Shown: in pieces, positions 36,609-46,471 of the stretch | How the letters are laid out: each line of letters begins with the position of its first letter | Position numbering within the stretch: the first letter of the stretch is position 1 | Origin: Verrucomicrobiota bacterium | GTDB taxonomy: Bacteria; Verrucomicrobiota; Verrucomicrobiia; Limisphaerales; UBA1100 | Length of the DNA: 52,814 nucleotides | Reading direction: 5' to 3' | Assembly (NCBI GenBank): GCA_028343615.1 | Contig: JAOLZA010000011.1 | Coordinates: forward strand, 1-52,814 | Program-made: the position numbers and the translations under genes | Notes under the pieces: generated by a model | The model's database searches: none | What the model was told of the DNA's origin: nothing | The model's input: the letters and a program-made list of their open reading frames with translations, nothing else

Positions 36609-38063
36609 ATGCGTATTGTTGCAGGTATAGTTCTTTTACTAGGCCAATTGGCGTTGTGTAACGAACGCCCCAATGTGCTCTTTATCGCGGTTGACGATCT
36701 CAATGACTGGGTCAATTGCATGGGTGGGCGCAAGGGAGTACATACGCCAAATTTTGATCGGCTGGCCAAGCGTGGGATGCTTTTTACCAACGCGCACTGT
36801 GCCGCGCCTGCTTGCAATCCTTCGCGTGTGGCAATCATGACCGGGGTGGCGCCGTCTTCCTCAGGAGTCTATAACAATGGGCAGGATTGGCGCCGTAGTC
36901 CGCGGCTGGAAAAGGCGGTGACTTTGCCGGAACATTTCCGAACCGGCGGTTATGAGGCTTATGGTGGCGGGAAAATTTTCCATGCGCTTTCGTGGATCAC
37001 CGGTGGCTACGGCAAGCAACAGAATGAAGCAAAGCTGTGGGATCAGTACTGGCCCTCGGCCGATTCACCCATGCCCGACCCCCAATGGCCTAAGGCCGCC
37101 CAATCCAAGCTTGGTAGCAATGGATATCTTTATTCCAAACCAATCGCTGTAGGCAAAAGCACCGAGGGTCGACCGCCCCATTTTTTTGACTGGGCTCCTG
37201 ATTCGCAATCTGAAAGCGGCACGGCCGATCACAAGGTGGTTGATTGGGCAGCAGACGAGTTACGTAAGCCACACAATAAACCTTTCTTCCATGCGGTCGG
37301 CATTTTCCGGCCACACATTCCGTGGTATGCGCCCAAAAAGTATTTTGCGCTCTATCCAAAGAAGGAGGTTTTCCTGCCTAAGATCAAAAAGAACGATCTG
37401 GAGGATGTGCCCAAGCCCGGCCAATTCGGCATCCGCAAAAAGTGGCATGAATGGATTTTAAAAAACGACGAGTGGCGGGGCGCAGTACGCGGCTATCTCG
37501 CCTCCATCAGTTTTGCCGATGCGCAAGTGGGGCGACTGCTGGATGCGTTGGATGCTGGCCCGCATGCAAAGAACACTATCATTGTGCTGTGGTCCGACCA
37601 CGGAATGCACATCGGCGAAAAGCAGCAATGGGAAAAATTTACGCTCTTCGAGGAAGCCACGCGCGTTCCACTGATGATTATTGCACCCGGCATCACCAAG
37701 GCCGGAACAGTATGCGACCAGCCGGTGAACCTTCTCGATGTGTATCCCACTCTCAATGAACTCTGCGGCTTGCCCAAGCGCAACGATCTCGATGGCGTGA
37801 GCCTCGTGCCGCTACTAAAAGATCCGAAAACTAAATGGGATCGGCCCTCCATCACCACTTGGGGCAAGGGCAACCACGCCGCGCGTGGCCAGCGTTATCG
37901 CTACATCCGCCACCCCAACGGTGAGGAGCAACTCTACGATCACCAAACCGACCCCGACGAATTCACCAACCTCGCCGGCAAGCCTGAGCTGGCCGGCGTG
38001 AAAGAGCAACTTGCCAAGTGGCTCCCAAAAATAAATGCCAATCCCGTTCGAAACAAGAAGTGA
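36609..38063 (+). CDS. Secreted sulfatase (iduronate-2-sulfatase-like)
   Basis: The 484-residue protein has a signal peptide (MRIVAGIVLLLGQLALC). Motifs are IAVDDLNDWVNCMGG (metal site, about residue 27), the formylglycine motif C69-N-P-S-R, and WSDHGMHIGEKQQWEKFTLFEEATRVPL. It has the same layout as the sulfatase at 28101-29618, so the two are paralogues. It is followed 18 bp later by a DUF6807 gene, just as the other sulfatase sits beside a DUF6807 gene. The repeated pairing suggests that the two proteins act on the same substrate. It is secreted and needs formylglycine maturation. Confidence 0.94.
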   Translation: MRIVAGIVLLLGQLALCNERPNVLFIAVDDLNDWVNCMGGRKGVHTPNFDRLAKRGMLFTNAHCAAPACNPSRVAIMTGVAPSSSGVYNNGQDWRRSPRLEKAVTLPEHFRTGGYEAYGGGKIFHALSWITGGYGKQQNEAKLWDQYWPSADSPMPDPQWPKAAQSKLGSNGYLYSKPIAVGKSTEGRPPHFFDWAPDSQSESGTADHKVVDWAADELRKPHNKPFFHAVGIFRPHIPWYAPKKYFALYPKKEVFLPKIKKNDLEDVPKPGQFGIRKKWHEWILKNDEWRGAVRGYLASISFADAQVGRLLDALDAGPHAKNTIIVLWSDHGMHIGEKQQWEKFTLFEEATRVPLMIIAPGITKAGTVCDQPVNLLDVYPTLNELCGLPKRNDLDGVSLVPLLKDPKTKWDRPSITTWGKGNHAARGQRYRYIRHPNGEEQLYDHQTDPDEFTNLAGKPELAGVKEQLAKWLPKINANPVRNKK

Positions 38064-38081
38064 CTTAAATCAAACAAAACC

Positions 38082-39032
38082 ATGCCTTTCAGATTCTTTT
38101 CCGTTCTATTGCTCGTACTCACGCTTTCGCCCACGCAGGCCGCCGACCGCGTTTCCCTGAAGCAAACCAAGAAGGCACTCACGCTGATGCGAGGGAAGAC
38201 CCCCATCCTCACCTACCACGTGGCTACCGTGCCACCACCCAAAGGTGTGGATCGCGTGTTCGATCGCAGCGGATTTATCCACCCCATGCACGCACCGGCA
38301 GGTGGTGTGGTGACTGGTATCCACCCTAATGATCACTATCATCATCTCGGCCTATGGCACGCATGGGTGAAGACTGAATACAACGGCCAAAAAGGCCCGG
38401 ATTTTTGGAACCTAAAAGCACGCACGGGCCGCGTGCGACACGCGGGAATCAAGGCCGTCCGCGCGGCAGGCTTTACCGTTGCACAGGAGCAGGTGGCATA
38501 TCTCGATGGGACGGATATCGAGCCGACGGTGATCCTTGCTGAAACGCTGGCGGTGGATGCGGCCTTTGTGAAGAGCGCGAACGTGATCGACTACGTGCTC
38601 GCGCAAAAGAATGTTTCCACCAAGCCACTTATTTTTCCTGCCTACCGCTACGGCGGCGGCATTGCCTATCGTGGACCGCTTTCGTGGAACAAAACCAACA
38701 GCGATTATCTTACTTCCAAAGGGCTCAACCGAACTAATAGCCACACCTCGCGTGCGCGCTGGGTGGCCATGTTCGGGCCTACTGAAAAAGACGGGGGCAA
38801 AGCGGCTACCGTAGCGATTCTTTGCCACCCGAAAAACCACGACGCACCCCAGCGTATCCGTACTTGGGACAATGGCAAAGTGTTTTTTAATTACGTGCCG
38901 GTTCAAGAAACTGGCTGGTCCATTAAACCAGGAGAAACCGTGACCTTGCGCTACCGCCTGGTGATCCTCGATGGACAAGTCAACGCCAAAACCCTTGAGG
39001 CGCGATGGAAAACGTACGCAAAGCAGAATTGA
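38082..39032 (+). CDS. Secreted DUF6807 (PmoA-like) family protein
   Basis: The 316-residue protein has a signal peptide (MPFRFFSVLLLVLTLSPTQA). The family core is HPNDHYHHLGLWHAWVK (about residues 86-102), the counterpart of HDHPHHRSLWFGH in the protein at 27103-28047. The C-terminal part (KPGETVTLRYRLVILDG) also matches that protein's end. Function is not established. It lies between a sulfatase gene (18 bp upstream) and the ThuA-propeller-cytochrome c gene, whose chosen start is 71 bp downstream. All three are on the plus strand and are probably co-transcribed. Confidence 0.86.
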   Translation: MPFRFFSVLLLVLTLSPTQAADRVSLKQTKKALTLMRGKTPILTYHVATVPPPKGVDRVFDRSGFIHPMHAPAGGVVTGIHPNDHYHHLGLWHAWVKTEYNGQKGPDFWNLKARTGRVRHAGIKAVRAAGFTVAQEQVAYLDGTDIEPTVILAETLAVDAAFVKSANVIDYVLAQKNVSTKPLIFPAYRYGGGIAYRGPLSWNKTNSDYLTSKGLNRTNSHTSRARWVAMFGPTEKDGGKAATVAILCHPKNHDAPQRIRTWDNGKVFFNYVPVQETGWSIKPGETVTLRYRLVILDGQVNAKTLEARWKTYAKQN

Positions 39033-39103
39033 TAATGCTCGACCGACCCCCCTTTTTACATATTGTCGCACCCAACATTCTACCTAAGATTTTTGCACCC
39101 AAA

Positions 39104-42100
39104 ATGAAAACCCGACTCTTTATTCCTGTCCTGTTTCTGCTGAGCTTAATATTCGCGCATGCAAATGATGGCCCCATTCGCGTGCTGTTTCTCGGTCACA
39201 ACTCGAAACATCATCCTTCCAACGAGTACTACCCGTTGATCGCCAAGGCGCTGGGACGGGATGCGATTTATTTTGATTACACCACAAGCGTAGAAGAGGC
39301 ACTGGGGGACGCAAAGTATCTCGGCAAGTTTGATGTGCTGCTGCTCTACGCCAATCACGGCACCATTAATCCTAACCAGTGGAAGAATCTGAAGAGCTTT
39401 GTGGAGAACGGCGGCGGGTTTGTGCCGGTGCACTGCGCCAGCTGGTGTTTCGGCAATGAACCGGAGTTCGACCAATTGGTGGGTGGAAGATTCAAAAGTC
39501 ATCAGGGAGCCATTTTCAGCGCGCGGGTGACCGATACCAAACATCCGGCCATGAAGGACGTTAAAGCATTTGAGGCGTGGGATGAGACGTACTTTCATAC
39601 CAACCATAATCCGAAGAACCGTACGGTCCTCATGGTGCGCGATGCGATGAAAGGCGACCCGCACACCAAGCCCGAGCCGTGGACGTGGGTGCGCACACAA
39701 GGTAAGGGTCGCGTTTTTTACACTGCTTCCGGCCACGACGCGCGAGTATGGAACCACGCCGGGTTTCACCAACTACTTAAAAGCGGAATCCTGTGGGCGG
39801 CTGGCGAATCAGTCCAAACCCGATACCATGCGTTTCTGAAAAGTCGTGCACCCCTCAAATACGTGAAGCGCGATAACATTCCTAATTATGAAAAACGACC
39901 TGAGCCCCTGCCATACCAGTTACCGTTATCAGCCGCCGAAAGCATGAAGTACACCCAAGCGCCTGTGGGTTTCCGCTTGGAACTCTTTGCGGCTGAGCCA
40001 CAGATCGTGAATCCTATTTACATGCAGTGGGATGAGCGCGGGCGCTTGTGGGTGGCCGAGAGCGTGGATTACCCCAACGAGATCAAGGAAGGCCGCAAGG
40101 GTAACGACAGCATCAAGATTCTGGAGGACACTGATGGCGACGGCAAATGTGATAAAGTAAAAATCTTTGCAGACGGATTGAACATCCCCACCTCATTCAC
40201 CTTTGCGCGCGGCGGCATCATTGTGGCGCATGCGCCGGAATTCATCTTCTTCAAGGATACCAATGGAGACGATAAGGCGGATGTACGCGAGGTGCTCTTC
40301 AAGGGGTTCGGCGTGGGGGATACACACGCAGGCCCCAGTAACCTGCGTTACGGCTTTGACAACTGGATCTATGGCACCGTGGGCTATTCACGTTTCAACG
40401 GCGAGGTTAACGGGGAAAAACACAACTTCGGCATGGGCGTGTTTCGTTTCAAAACTGATGGATCAGATATCGAGTTTCTCCATCAGTTTAATAACAACAC
40501 CTGGGGAGTCGGCTTCAATGAAGCGGGTGATGTCTTCGGTTCTACCGCCAATAACAACCCCACTTTCTTTGGCGGCATCCCTGCCACCGTATATGGTGCC
40601 AATCGTGCCATGAGCGCCAAGATGATTGCCAGTACCCCGCGCTTTTATCCCATCACTCCCAATATCCGGCAGGTCGATGCCTTTAATGCCTACACTGCCG
40701 GCTGCGGCCACGCCTTTGCCACTTCATCCGGTTTTCCTAAAAGCTGGCGTGATCGGCGCGCATTTATCTGTGGCCCCACCGGGAACCTCTTGGGCATGTA
40801 TGACATACAGCAAAAGGACGCCGGCTATGAAGCCATCAATGCTTTCAGCTTTGTTGCCAGTGCCGATGAATGGTTCAGCCCTATCGTCGCCGAAGTAGGC
40901 CCCGATGGAAATATGTGGGTGGCTGACTGGTATAATTTCATTATCCAGCACAACCCCACACCCAACAAAGGCCGGGCCGGTTATGATGCAAAGAACGGAC
41001 GCGGCAACGCGCATATCAACCCCAACCGCGACCGTCAACACGGTCGTATCTACCGCGTGGTGTATGAGGGACATGATTCCAAGGCACTCAAGCTGGATAC
41101 CACCCAGCATCTTCATGCCAAAGATCTGGTTAAGGCTTTGAGCCACGATAACCTTTTCTGGCGTCAAACCGCTCAACGCTTGTTGGTGGACAGCAAACGA
41201 ACCGATGCCGTCCCGGCACTCAAAACACTCACAACCAAGGGCGGACATGGAGCCATTCATGCATTGTGGACTCTGTCGGGCATGGGCGCATTGGATACCA
41301 AGACGCATACCGCTGCACTCATCAGCCCAGAACCCGCCCTGCGTCGCAATGCCATTCGCGCGCTGGGGGCGGACAAGCTCAGCGCGCAGATGCTCTATGA
41401 CAGCGCTACCTTAGCGGACAAGAATTTACAGGTGCGACTGGTTGCCTTCACCAAGCTCGCCGCTTTGCCCAAGAGTGATGCCAACAAGAAAACTGCTTCG
41501 CTACTAATGAAGCTGCCCGAGAACGCCAAGGACGAATGGCTACGATTGGCGCTGCAAGCTACTGGCGCTGCTGAGATGAATATCGTGGGCTACAAACGCG
41601 GGCCGAATCTACTGCCCAACGCTTCCTTTGAAGAGGTCGGTGGAAACAAACTACCCACCAACTGGAGCGAACGCACCTACAGCCGGCGCAATCCGGACCT
41701 GAAGCACACCATTGAAACGCGTAAGGAATTTGTTAAGAGCGGCAAAAACTCCCTACGCATCAGTGCCGATACCCGGCATGACTCCAGCCTGTTTGCCCGC
41801 GTTCGCCTCAAAGCCGGCCGCAAATATGTGATGAGTGCTTGGGTGCGAACAGACAACCTGGAAGGCACCGGTAACGGCGCTCTTCTGGGCGTCCATGAAT
41901 TGCAGCACGCCGCAAAAACAAAGGGAGTCAAGAAGACCACTGACTGGGTGAAAGTGGAAACTGAGTTCAAGAATGAACAGGACCGTGAAGTGACTGTAAA
42001 CTGTCTCTACGGCGGTTGGGGCCAATCTAGTGGCACGGCATGGTGGGATGATGTTTCACTGGTGGAGATCGAGCCGATCTATAAGGAGAAGAGTAAAGAT

Positions 42101-42403
42101 GCCATTAAGGCCACTGCAGCTGCCGGCAAAAAAATCTTTGATACACATCTGGTCGCCGGCTGCATCCGCTGCCACAAGGTGGATGGCAAAGGCGGCATTG
42201 TAGGACCGGCATTGGATGGTATTGCCAGCCGAAAGGATGCGGACTACATCAAGCGCGCCCTTGTGAATCCAACGGCTGAACTGGCCGAAGGCTTTGATAA
42301 ACTGGGCGCAAGCCCGATGCCCCCTATGAATATATTACTTAACGATCAGGAACTGGCCGATGTGATGGCTTACTTGATGACTTTGAAGGAGAAGGGAAAA
42401 TAA
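39104..42403 (+). CDS. Giant secreted ThuA, PVC propeller and cytochrome c fusion protein
   Basis: The start at 39104 (MKTRLFIPVLFLLSLIFAHA) begins the signal peptide; an upstream in-frame ATG at 39005 overlaps the previous gene. The 1099 residues hold, in order: a ThuA/trehalose-utilisation-like domain (about 22-245; PIRVLFLGHNSKHHPSNEY, ENGGGFVPVHCASWCF), the PVC-type beta-propeller (about 285-680; DTDGDGKCDK loops), helical HEAT-like repeats (about 690-830), a carbohydrate-binding-like domain (about 840-990; GPNLLPNASFEEVGG) and a C-terminal cytochrome c with CIRCH and a Met ligand near SPMPPM. It probably oxidises a sugar and passes electrons to the haem. The closest architecture in the window is 7907-11125, which ends in a copper domain instead. 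Confidence 0.92.
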   Translation: MKTRLFIPVLFLLSLIFAHANDGPIRVLFLGHNSKHHPSNEYYPLIAKALGRDAIYFDYTTSVEEALGDAKYLGKFDVLLLYANHGTINPNQWKNLKSFVENGGGFVPVHCASWCFGNEPEFDQLVGGRFKSHQGAIFSARVTDTKHPAMKDVKAFEAWDETYFHTNHNPKNRTVLMVRDAMKGDPHTKPEPWTWVRTQGKGRVFYTASGHDARVWNHAGFHQLLKSGILWAAGESVQTRYHAFLKSRAPLKYVKRDNIPNYEKRPEPLPYQLPLSAAESMKYTQAPVGFRLELFAAEPQIVNPIYMQWDERGRLWVAESVDYPNEIKEGRKGNDSIKILEDTDGDGKCDKVKIFADGLNIPTSFTFARGGIIVAHAPEFIFFKDTNGDDKADVREVLFKGFGVGDTHAGPSNLRYGFDNWIYGTVGYSRFNGEVNGEKHNFGMGVFRFKTDGSDIEFLHQFNNNTWGVGFNEAGDVFGSTANNNPTFFGGIPATVYGANRAMSAKMIASTPRFYPITPNIRQVDAFNAYTAGCGHAFATSSGFPKSWRDRRAFICGPTGNLLGMYDIQQKDAGYEAINAFSFVASADEWFSPIVAEVGPDGNMWVADWYNFIIQHNPTPNKGRAGYDAKNGRGNAHINPNRDRQHGRIYRVVYEGHDSKALKLDTTQHLHAKDLVKALSHDNLFWRQTAQRLLVDSKRTDAVPALKTLTTKGGHGAIHALWTLSGMGALDTKTHTAALISPEPALRRNAIRALGADKLSAQMLYDSATLADKNLQVRLVAFTKLAALPKSDANKKTASLLMKLPENAKDEWLRLALQATGAAEMNIVGYKRGPNLLPNASFEEVGGNKLPTNWSERTYSRRNPDLKHTIETRKEFVKSGKNSLRISADTRHDSSLFARVRLKAGRKYVMSAWVRTDNLEGTGNGALLGVHELQHAAKTKGVKKTTDWVKVETEFKNEQDREVTVNCLYGGWGQSSGTAWWDDVSLVEIEPIYKEKSKDAIKATAAAGKKIFDTHLVAGCIRCHKVDGKGGIVGPALDGIASRKDADYIKRALVNPTAELAEGFDKLGASPMPPMNILLNDQELADVMAYLMTLKEKGK

Positions 42404-42565
42404 GGGGAGTGCCGATGGGTGCATTCTATGCGTATGTCACTAAACTAGAGTAGACACCTGCACAAGTAGCACCCAACGGATTTCACCGTCCGTATGGGAA
42501 CACATAATAATAATTCTATCGTAGATGTTGTCGTCATTCGGGTTTGCGGGCGATAGGGTTGGGGC

Positions 42566-43105
42566 ATGAGCAAGAAGGAGTATGATAACGGCCAAGGAGT
42601 GGGGCAGGATTTCAAGGAAGCGGTTAAGTGGTACCAGAAAGCTGCCGATCAGGGAGATGCAATAGCGCAATCCAACCTTGCAGGGATGTATGCCAATGGC
42701 CGAGGAGTGGAGCAGGATTTCAAGGAAGCGTTTAAGTGGTACCAGAAAGCTGCCGATCAGGGACTTGCAAATGGACAAAATAGCCTTGGGGTGATGTATG
42801 CTAATGGCGAAGGAGTGAAGCAGGATTTCAAGGAAGCGGTTTACTGGTACCAGGAAGCTGCCGATCAGGGACTTGCAATTGCGCAACAAAACCTTGGGCA
42901 TAAGTATTTAATGGGCGACGGAGTGAAGCAGGATGATGTAAGCGCTTATGTGTGGTGGAATATTGCTGAGACTAATGGCGGTCAGGACGCCAAAACCAAT
43001 AAGGCAATAGTTGCCGAGAGAATGACCCCCGCCCAAATCGTCACGGCCGAGGAATTGGTTAAGGAGATGGTCAAAAAGAATCCGAAGTTGCTGAATAAGA
43101 AGTAA
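42566..43105 (+). CDS. Sel1-like repeat protein
   Basis: The 179-residue protein has three and a half Sel1 repeats of 36 residues (VKQDFKEAVKWYQKAADQGLAIAQ pattern) and a C-terminal helical tail. Sel1 repeats form alpha-solenoids used for protein-protein contact. It starts in the middle of a repeat unit (YDNGQGVGQDF) and has no signal peptide, whereas such proteins usually have a leader and full first repeat. An in-frame stop lies 9 bp upstream, so the 5' end may have been lost. The repeats are nearly identical at DNA level, which shows recent duplication. It begins the accessory region. Confidence 0.82.
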   Translation: MSKKEYDNGQGVGQDFKEAVKWYQKAADQGDAIAQSNLAGMYANGRGVEQDFKEAFKWYQKAADQGLANGQNSLGVMYANGEGVKQDFKEAVYWYQEAADQGLAIAQQNLGHKYLMGDGVKQDDVSAYVWWNIAETNGGQDAKTNKAIVAERMTPAQIVTAEELVKEMVKKNPKLLNKK

Positions 43106-43519
43106 CCCTCTGTTCTTTCATAAAAGATAATGTGCGCTGAAGTGCGCAAAAGTGCGCTGAAATAAACGTTGGAAAAGTCCCCATAATTTAGGGGGTACCT
43201 CCACACCCCCAGTGTGTAGCTGAGACAATCCTTCGCTACCCTACCTCACACTTTTCTATTGGTTTTTGTATTTCGTGAATCCATTGCCGCCCATTGTTAC
43301 CCTACGCTACACGTCATTCGTGGTAACGAATGTGGTAACGGTTTCAGGTTTCCCCCCCTCCTCAGCCGCAATTTTGGCCCGGTGTTTTGCCCATCTGGCC
43401 TGAACTGCTTTGCGCCAGATTTCACTTCGTCCCTACACTTTGGGAGAGGTTCCTGCAAGGTATCGGTTTATTCACCAACCCAAAACCCCTACGGCAAACA
43501 GGTCAGTGCAATTCATAAT
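43106..43519. other. Intergenic region with a possible gene remnant
   Basis: Between 43134 and 43160 the heptamer GTGCGCT occurs twice, with a related GTGCGCA between. On the minus strand, 43307-43432 is open for 41 codons and reads like real protein (SEIWRKAVQARWAKHRAKI...), but it has no start codon and is preceded by a stop, so it is at best the end of a decayed gene of unknown kind. Nothing else was recognised. Confidence 0.35.
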
Positions 43520-44374
43520 TCACGGTTTTCTGATGAGCTCGATTCCGCTGATCAATGATAGACCGACAGTAGCTTTGAAATTCAGTTTTAGCGTTCCGTC
43601 GTCAATCTCCGTTTCAAATTCACACACCAGTCCGGTCATGGATCCATTGGCTGCGGAGTGAATATCGAAATCGCTGAGTACCGACTTGCCTTGAAGCTGA
43701 ATCGTTTGGATGCGCTCTCCCTTCTTGGCGTCGCCGGTTTCTGCAAGATGGAGCCGAACGGAATAACGGCCGGGATTGAGGTCATGCAATTTCAGCTCCT
43801 GCAATCCCTCGACGGTAGAGGCCCCGATCCACGGCTGGCTCTGTCCCTTGTTCATCCAAAGGCTGTGCCGGTAGCGGAAGGTGGGGGTCGTCGGGCTGGT
43901 CTCCACCCGGATCTGGGGAGAAGGCCCGCCGACTGACGGGTAATCGAGCCAGAGAGTGCCGTCGCGAGTCTTGCGGTCACCGGGAGCTCCGAAATTGAGA
44001 CCGATTCGTAGGATGGAATTCGGCTTTACGGGATCGTTGCCCCACGAGGTCCATTGCTCGTGCGTTTCCGGCATGGCGACCATGGATAATCCGATCGGTA
44101 GCGGGTAGCTGCAGGTGCAGCCCTCATAGAAATACGGTACGTTCAATACCCCGCCTGAGGGAATGATGCTGTTCGAGCAACCGCTTCGGGGGCCGCTGAT
44201 GAAGACCGTCCCACTCTCGAGGGACTTGTCGTAGAATGCCGCCGTTCCACTGCGCAAGGTGTAAAGCAATCCGTAATCAACCCCGCCATCGCAACCATAG
44301 GTCTTGGGAAACACTCGCATTTCTTTCAGGCCGGTGATGGGATTGATGCGGGTTCCCACTACCGGGGGGGGGGG
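43520..44374 (-). pseudogene. C-terminal part of the propeller/methyltransferase-like gene, out of frame
   Basis: From the 11-bp C tract the frame continues as PPPVVGTRINPITGLKEMRVFPKTYGCDGG and then about 270 residues without a stop to 43520. The segment has a Cys-rich start and ends in beta-rich sequence (SGIELIRKP). It is the missing end of the gene at 44359-46332: fused, the two give a protein of about 930 residues. A start inside the overlap (44569) would add only out-of-frame residues from the upstream gene. It has no start signal of its own. Confidence 0.75.
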
Positions 44375-46332
44375 TTGAGCATGGTCTTCTGATGCGGTGC
44401 GTGGTAATAGCTCTGCTGCGGTTCGTCGCGCCCGATGTCCGGCAGCTTGTTGCGCAATGAACTCTGTTCGGTTGGCAGCAGGACACGCCCGGTGTAGATG
44501 TCGGACAAGACCGGCCGTCGCAGCGGGTAATCGATTGACCAGTTGCCTTGGACGCGCTCGGCCTGCCAATCCTTGGGCCGGGACACCATGATGCCATCCA
44601 CAAATTCCGGTTGCGGCGAACGTTTGAAATGGGACAGCGTGTCGTCAAACCAAAGTACTCCGAGTGGAAAGCGCACGAGGGTATCCTCACAGCGGGCATA
44701 ATTGCCCTCGTATTGCGCGGAACCGGGCAAGGCGCCCACTCGCCGGATGAGCGGCAGGCCGCTGAGTTCCGACTGTTCGAAGCCGGCGGGTTTGACCGCC
44801 ATGGTTCCGGGCGCAGCAATCCCGCCGAAGGGACGCAGAGCCTGTGCGATTTCGTTCCACGCGCCTTTAACCCGGTCGGGTGTTTCCGTCGTGATGAGCG
44901 TCGCAAGATAAGGAGGCAGTGAACAATCGACCGGAGACTTCTGAAGGACCGAACATCGCGTTCCGTAGAGTCCGGCCCCTTGCAGTTCGCTCCGCAGTTT
45001 CCGGACTCGCGCCGGGTCATCGTCGATGGCGATGACGTGGTATCGCGACTGCAGCAACAGTGCCTTCGTGAGCGATCCATCACCCAAACCCAGGACAACC
45101 GCGTATCCGTGTGGTCCGGTCGAAGCAGAGATCAGGGACTTCGCCAGAGTCATGGACTTCGGGGCAGCTGAAAGTTTGGTGTTTTTCTGTTCCCAATGCT
45201 TCGCCTTCTGACCGTTCCGCGAACCAAAACAAAGAATATCGCCCGCCCGGGTCGAAACATAAAGGCACCCATTCGCAACGATCATCGAATGAATCGTTCC
45301 GTCAACACCCTCCAGCCTGTCATCAAATTTCAAAGGCTGGCCTCCCGCTCGAATTATCCGGCTGACGCCCGGGGATCCCTTACCTTGACGCACCTTGTCC
45401 TCGTGCAACTCACTGTTGATGACATTATCAAACGTCAGCTTTCCGCGACGAAGGCCGCGTAACGTCTCCTCATCAAGTGTCGCATACCAGCCACCGGGCA
45501 GGCGACCGGGTGCCGGCAATTCAAACTCGATCAACTTACCCGTCTCCCGGTTTAGACGGGCGGGATAGGCGGTCGAACAGGGAACAATGAGTTCGTTGTC
45601 ATCGACGATCAGGTAACCCTGCGGTGCAAGCCCCCCGAGAGCCTTGGTCTCATGCGGCTGCTGACCAAACAGATAGCCCAAACGCTCGTTGCGCCAGATC
45701 AGCCCCCCTGTGTCGATGTCCAAGGCGCAGATAAAAACTCCTTCAAAGGGCCAAACTCCGGCCGCGAAATAGACCTTTCCATCCGCCACTACGGGTCCCC
45801 CCCGAACCGGCCAGACTGAGATTAACCGGCGATTACCCAGCAATCGTCGCTCGCTCGGCACGACCTTGTGTCTCCATCGCAACTGTCCCGTTTTCAGGTT
45901 AACACAATAGAAGTACCCGTCGTCCGACCCGAAGCACACCGAATCGCCCATGACTGCGGGGGCAAAACGGACTGGACCGTCGGTTTGATAGACCCATAAT
46001 TGACGCCCCGTCGCGGCATTGAACGCGGTTACGCTGTCGTGAAGCGAAGAACCGATCAACAGCAGTCCCTTTGCCACAACCGGTTCATATCCGGCGTCAA
46101 ACTGTAATCGCGTGTTGCGATAAGCGGGCGTTGTACGCGGTAACTCTCTACGCCATCTGAGCGTCAATTTCTCCGGCAGCGTCTCTGACGTCACCGCAGT
46201 TCGTCCCGCGTTTTTCCGCCACATCGGCCAGTCATCGGCAACGGCGATCATGTTCCCCAGAAGGAGGATAACACACCCGGAGGTCCATGCACGGTTCAGC
46301 CGACATTTATTGATAGAAAATTGCTTTTTCAA
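44359..46332 (-). CDS. PQQ-type beta-propeller protein with a methyltransferase-like domain, truncated by a frameshift
   Basis: ATG at 46332 opens MKKQFSINKCRLNRAWTSG and a hydrophobic signal (VILLLGNMIAVA). Residues about 30-365 are PQQ-like propeller blades (ATGRQLWVYQTDG, LKTGQLRWRHK, IDTGGLIWRNE). Residues about 405-530 resemble a class I methyltransferase (GLGDGSLTKALLLQSRYHVIAIDDDP), an odd partner for an exported propeller. A further domain begins after 530. The frame then hits a stop right after a poly-C tract (PPPR, stop at 44359), while the next frame carries on into the C-terminal part at 43520-44374. So this is the front of a split gene. Confidence 0.8.
   Translation of the reverse strand: MKKQFSINKCRLNRAWTSGCVILLLGNMIAVADDWPMWRKNAGRTAVTSETLPEKLTLRWRRELPRTTPAYRNTRLQFDAGYEPVVAKGLLLIGSSLHDSVTAFNAATGRQLWVYQTDGPVRFAPAVMGDSVCFGSDDGYFYCVNLKTGQLRWRHKVVPSERRLLGNRRLISVWPVRGGPVVADGKVYFAAGVWPFEGVFICALDIDTGGLIWRNERLGYLFGQQPHETKALGGLAPQGYLIVDDNELIVPCSTAYPARLNRETGKLIEFELPAPGRLPGGWYATLDEETLRGLRRGKLTFDNVINSELHEDKVRQGKGSPGVSRIIRAGGQPLKFDDRLEGVDGTIHSMIVANGCLYVSTRAGDILCFGSRNGQKAKHWEQKNTKLSAAPKSMTLAKSLISASTGPHGYAVVLGLGDGSLTKALLLQSRYHVIAIDDDPARVRKLRSELQGAGLYGTRCSVLQKSPVDCSLPPYLATLITTETPDRVKGAWNEIAQALRPFGGIAAPGTMAVKPAGFEQSELSGLPLIRRVGALPGSAQYEGNYARCEDTLVRFPLGVLWFDDTLSHFKRSPQPEFVDGIMVSRPKDWQAERVQGNWSIDYPLRRPVLSDIYTGRVLLPTEQSSLRNKLPDIGRDEPQQSYYHAPHQKTMLNPPPR
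44364..44374 (-). repeat. 11-bp homopolymer (C on the coding strand) at a frameshift
   Basis: Nine or twelve C would join the upstream frame (LNPPP) to the downstream frame (PPPVVGTRINP); eleven does not. The tract is the longest homopolymer noticed in the window. Slipped-strand changes, a sequencing error or true inactivation could each explain it. Confidence 0.85.
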
Positions 46333-46471
46333 CCCTGATCTTCCTTAGGTACCATTTCCTGCGTTTATCTCACGCAAACCAAATCCAAAATAAACCCCTC
46401 GAATCAATAAGGCAAGGCAAGGTCGGATTTATCCCTCGCCCTGAGGTGGGCCAATCGTTAGCCTTAGAGCC

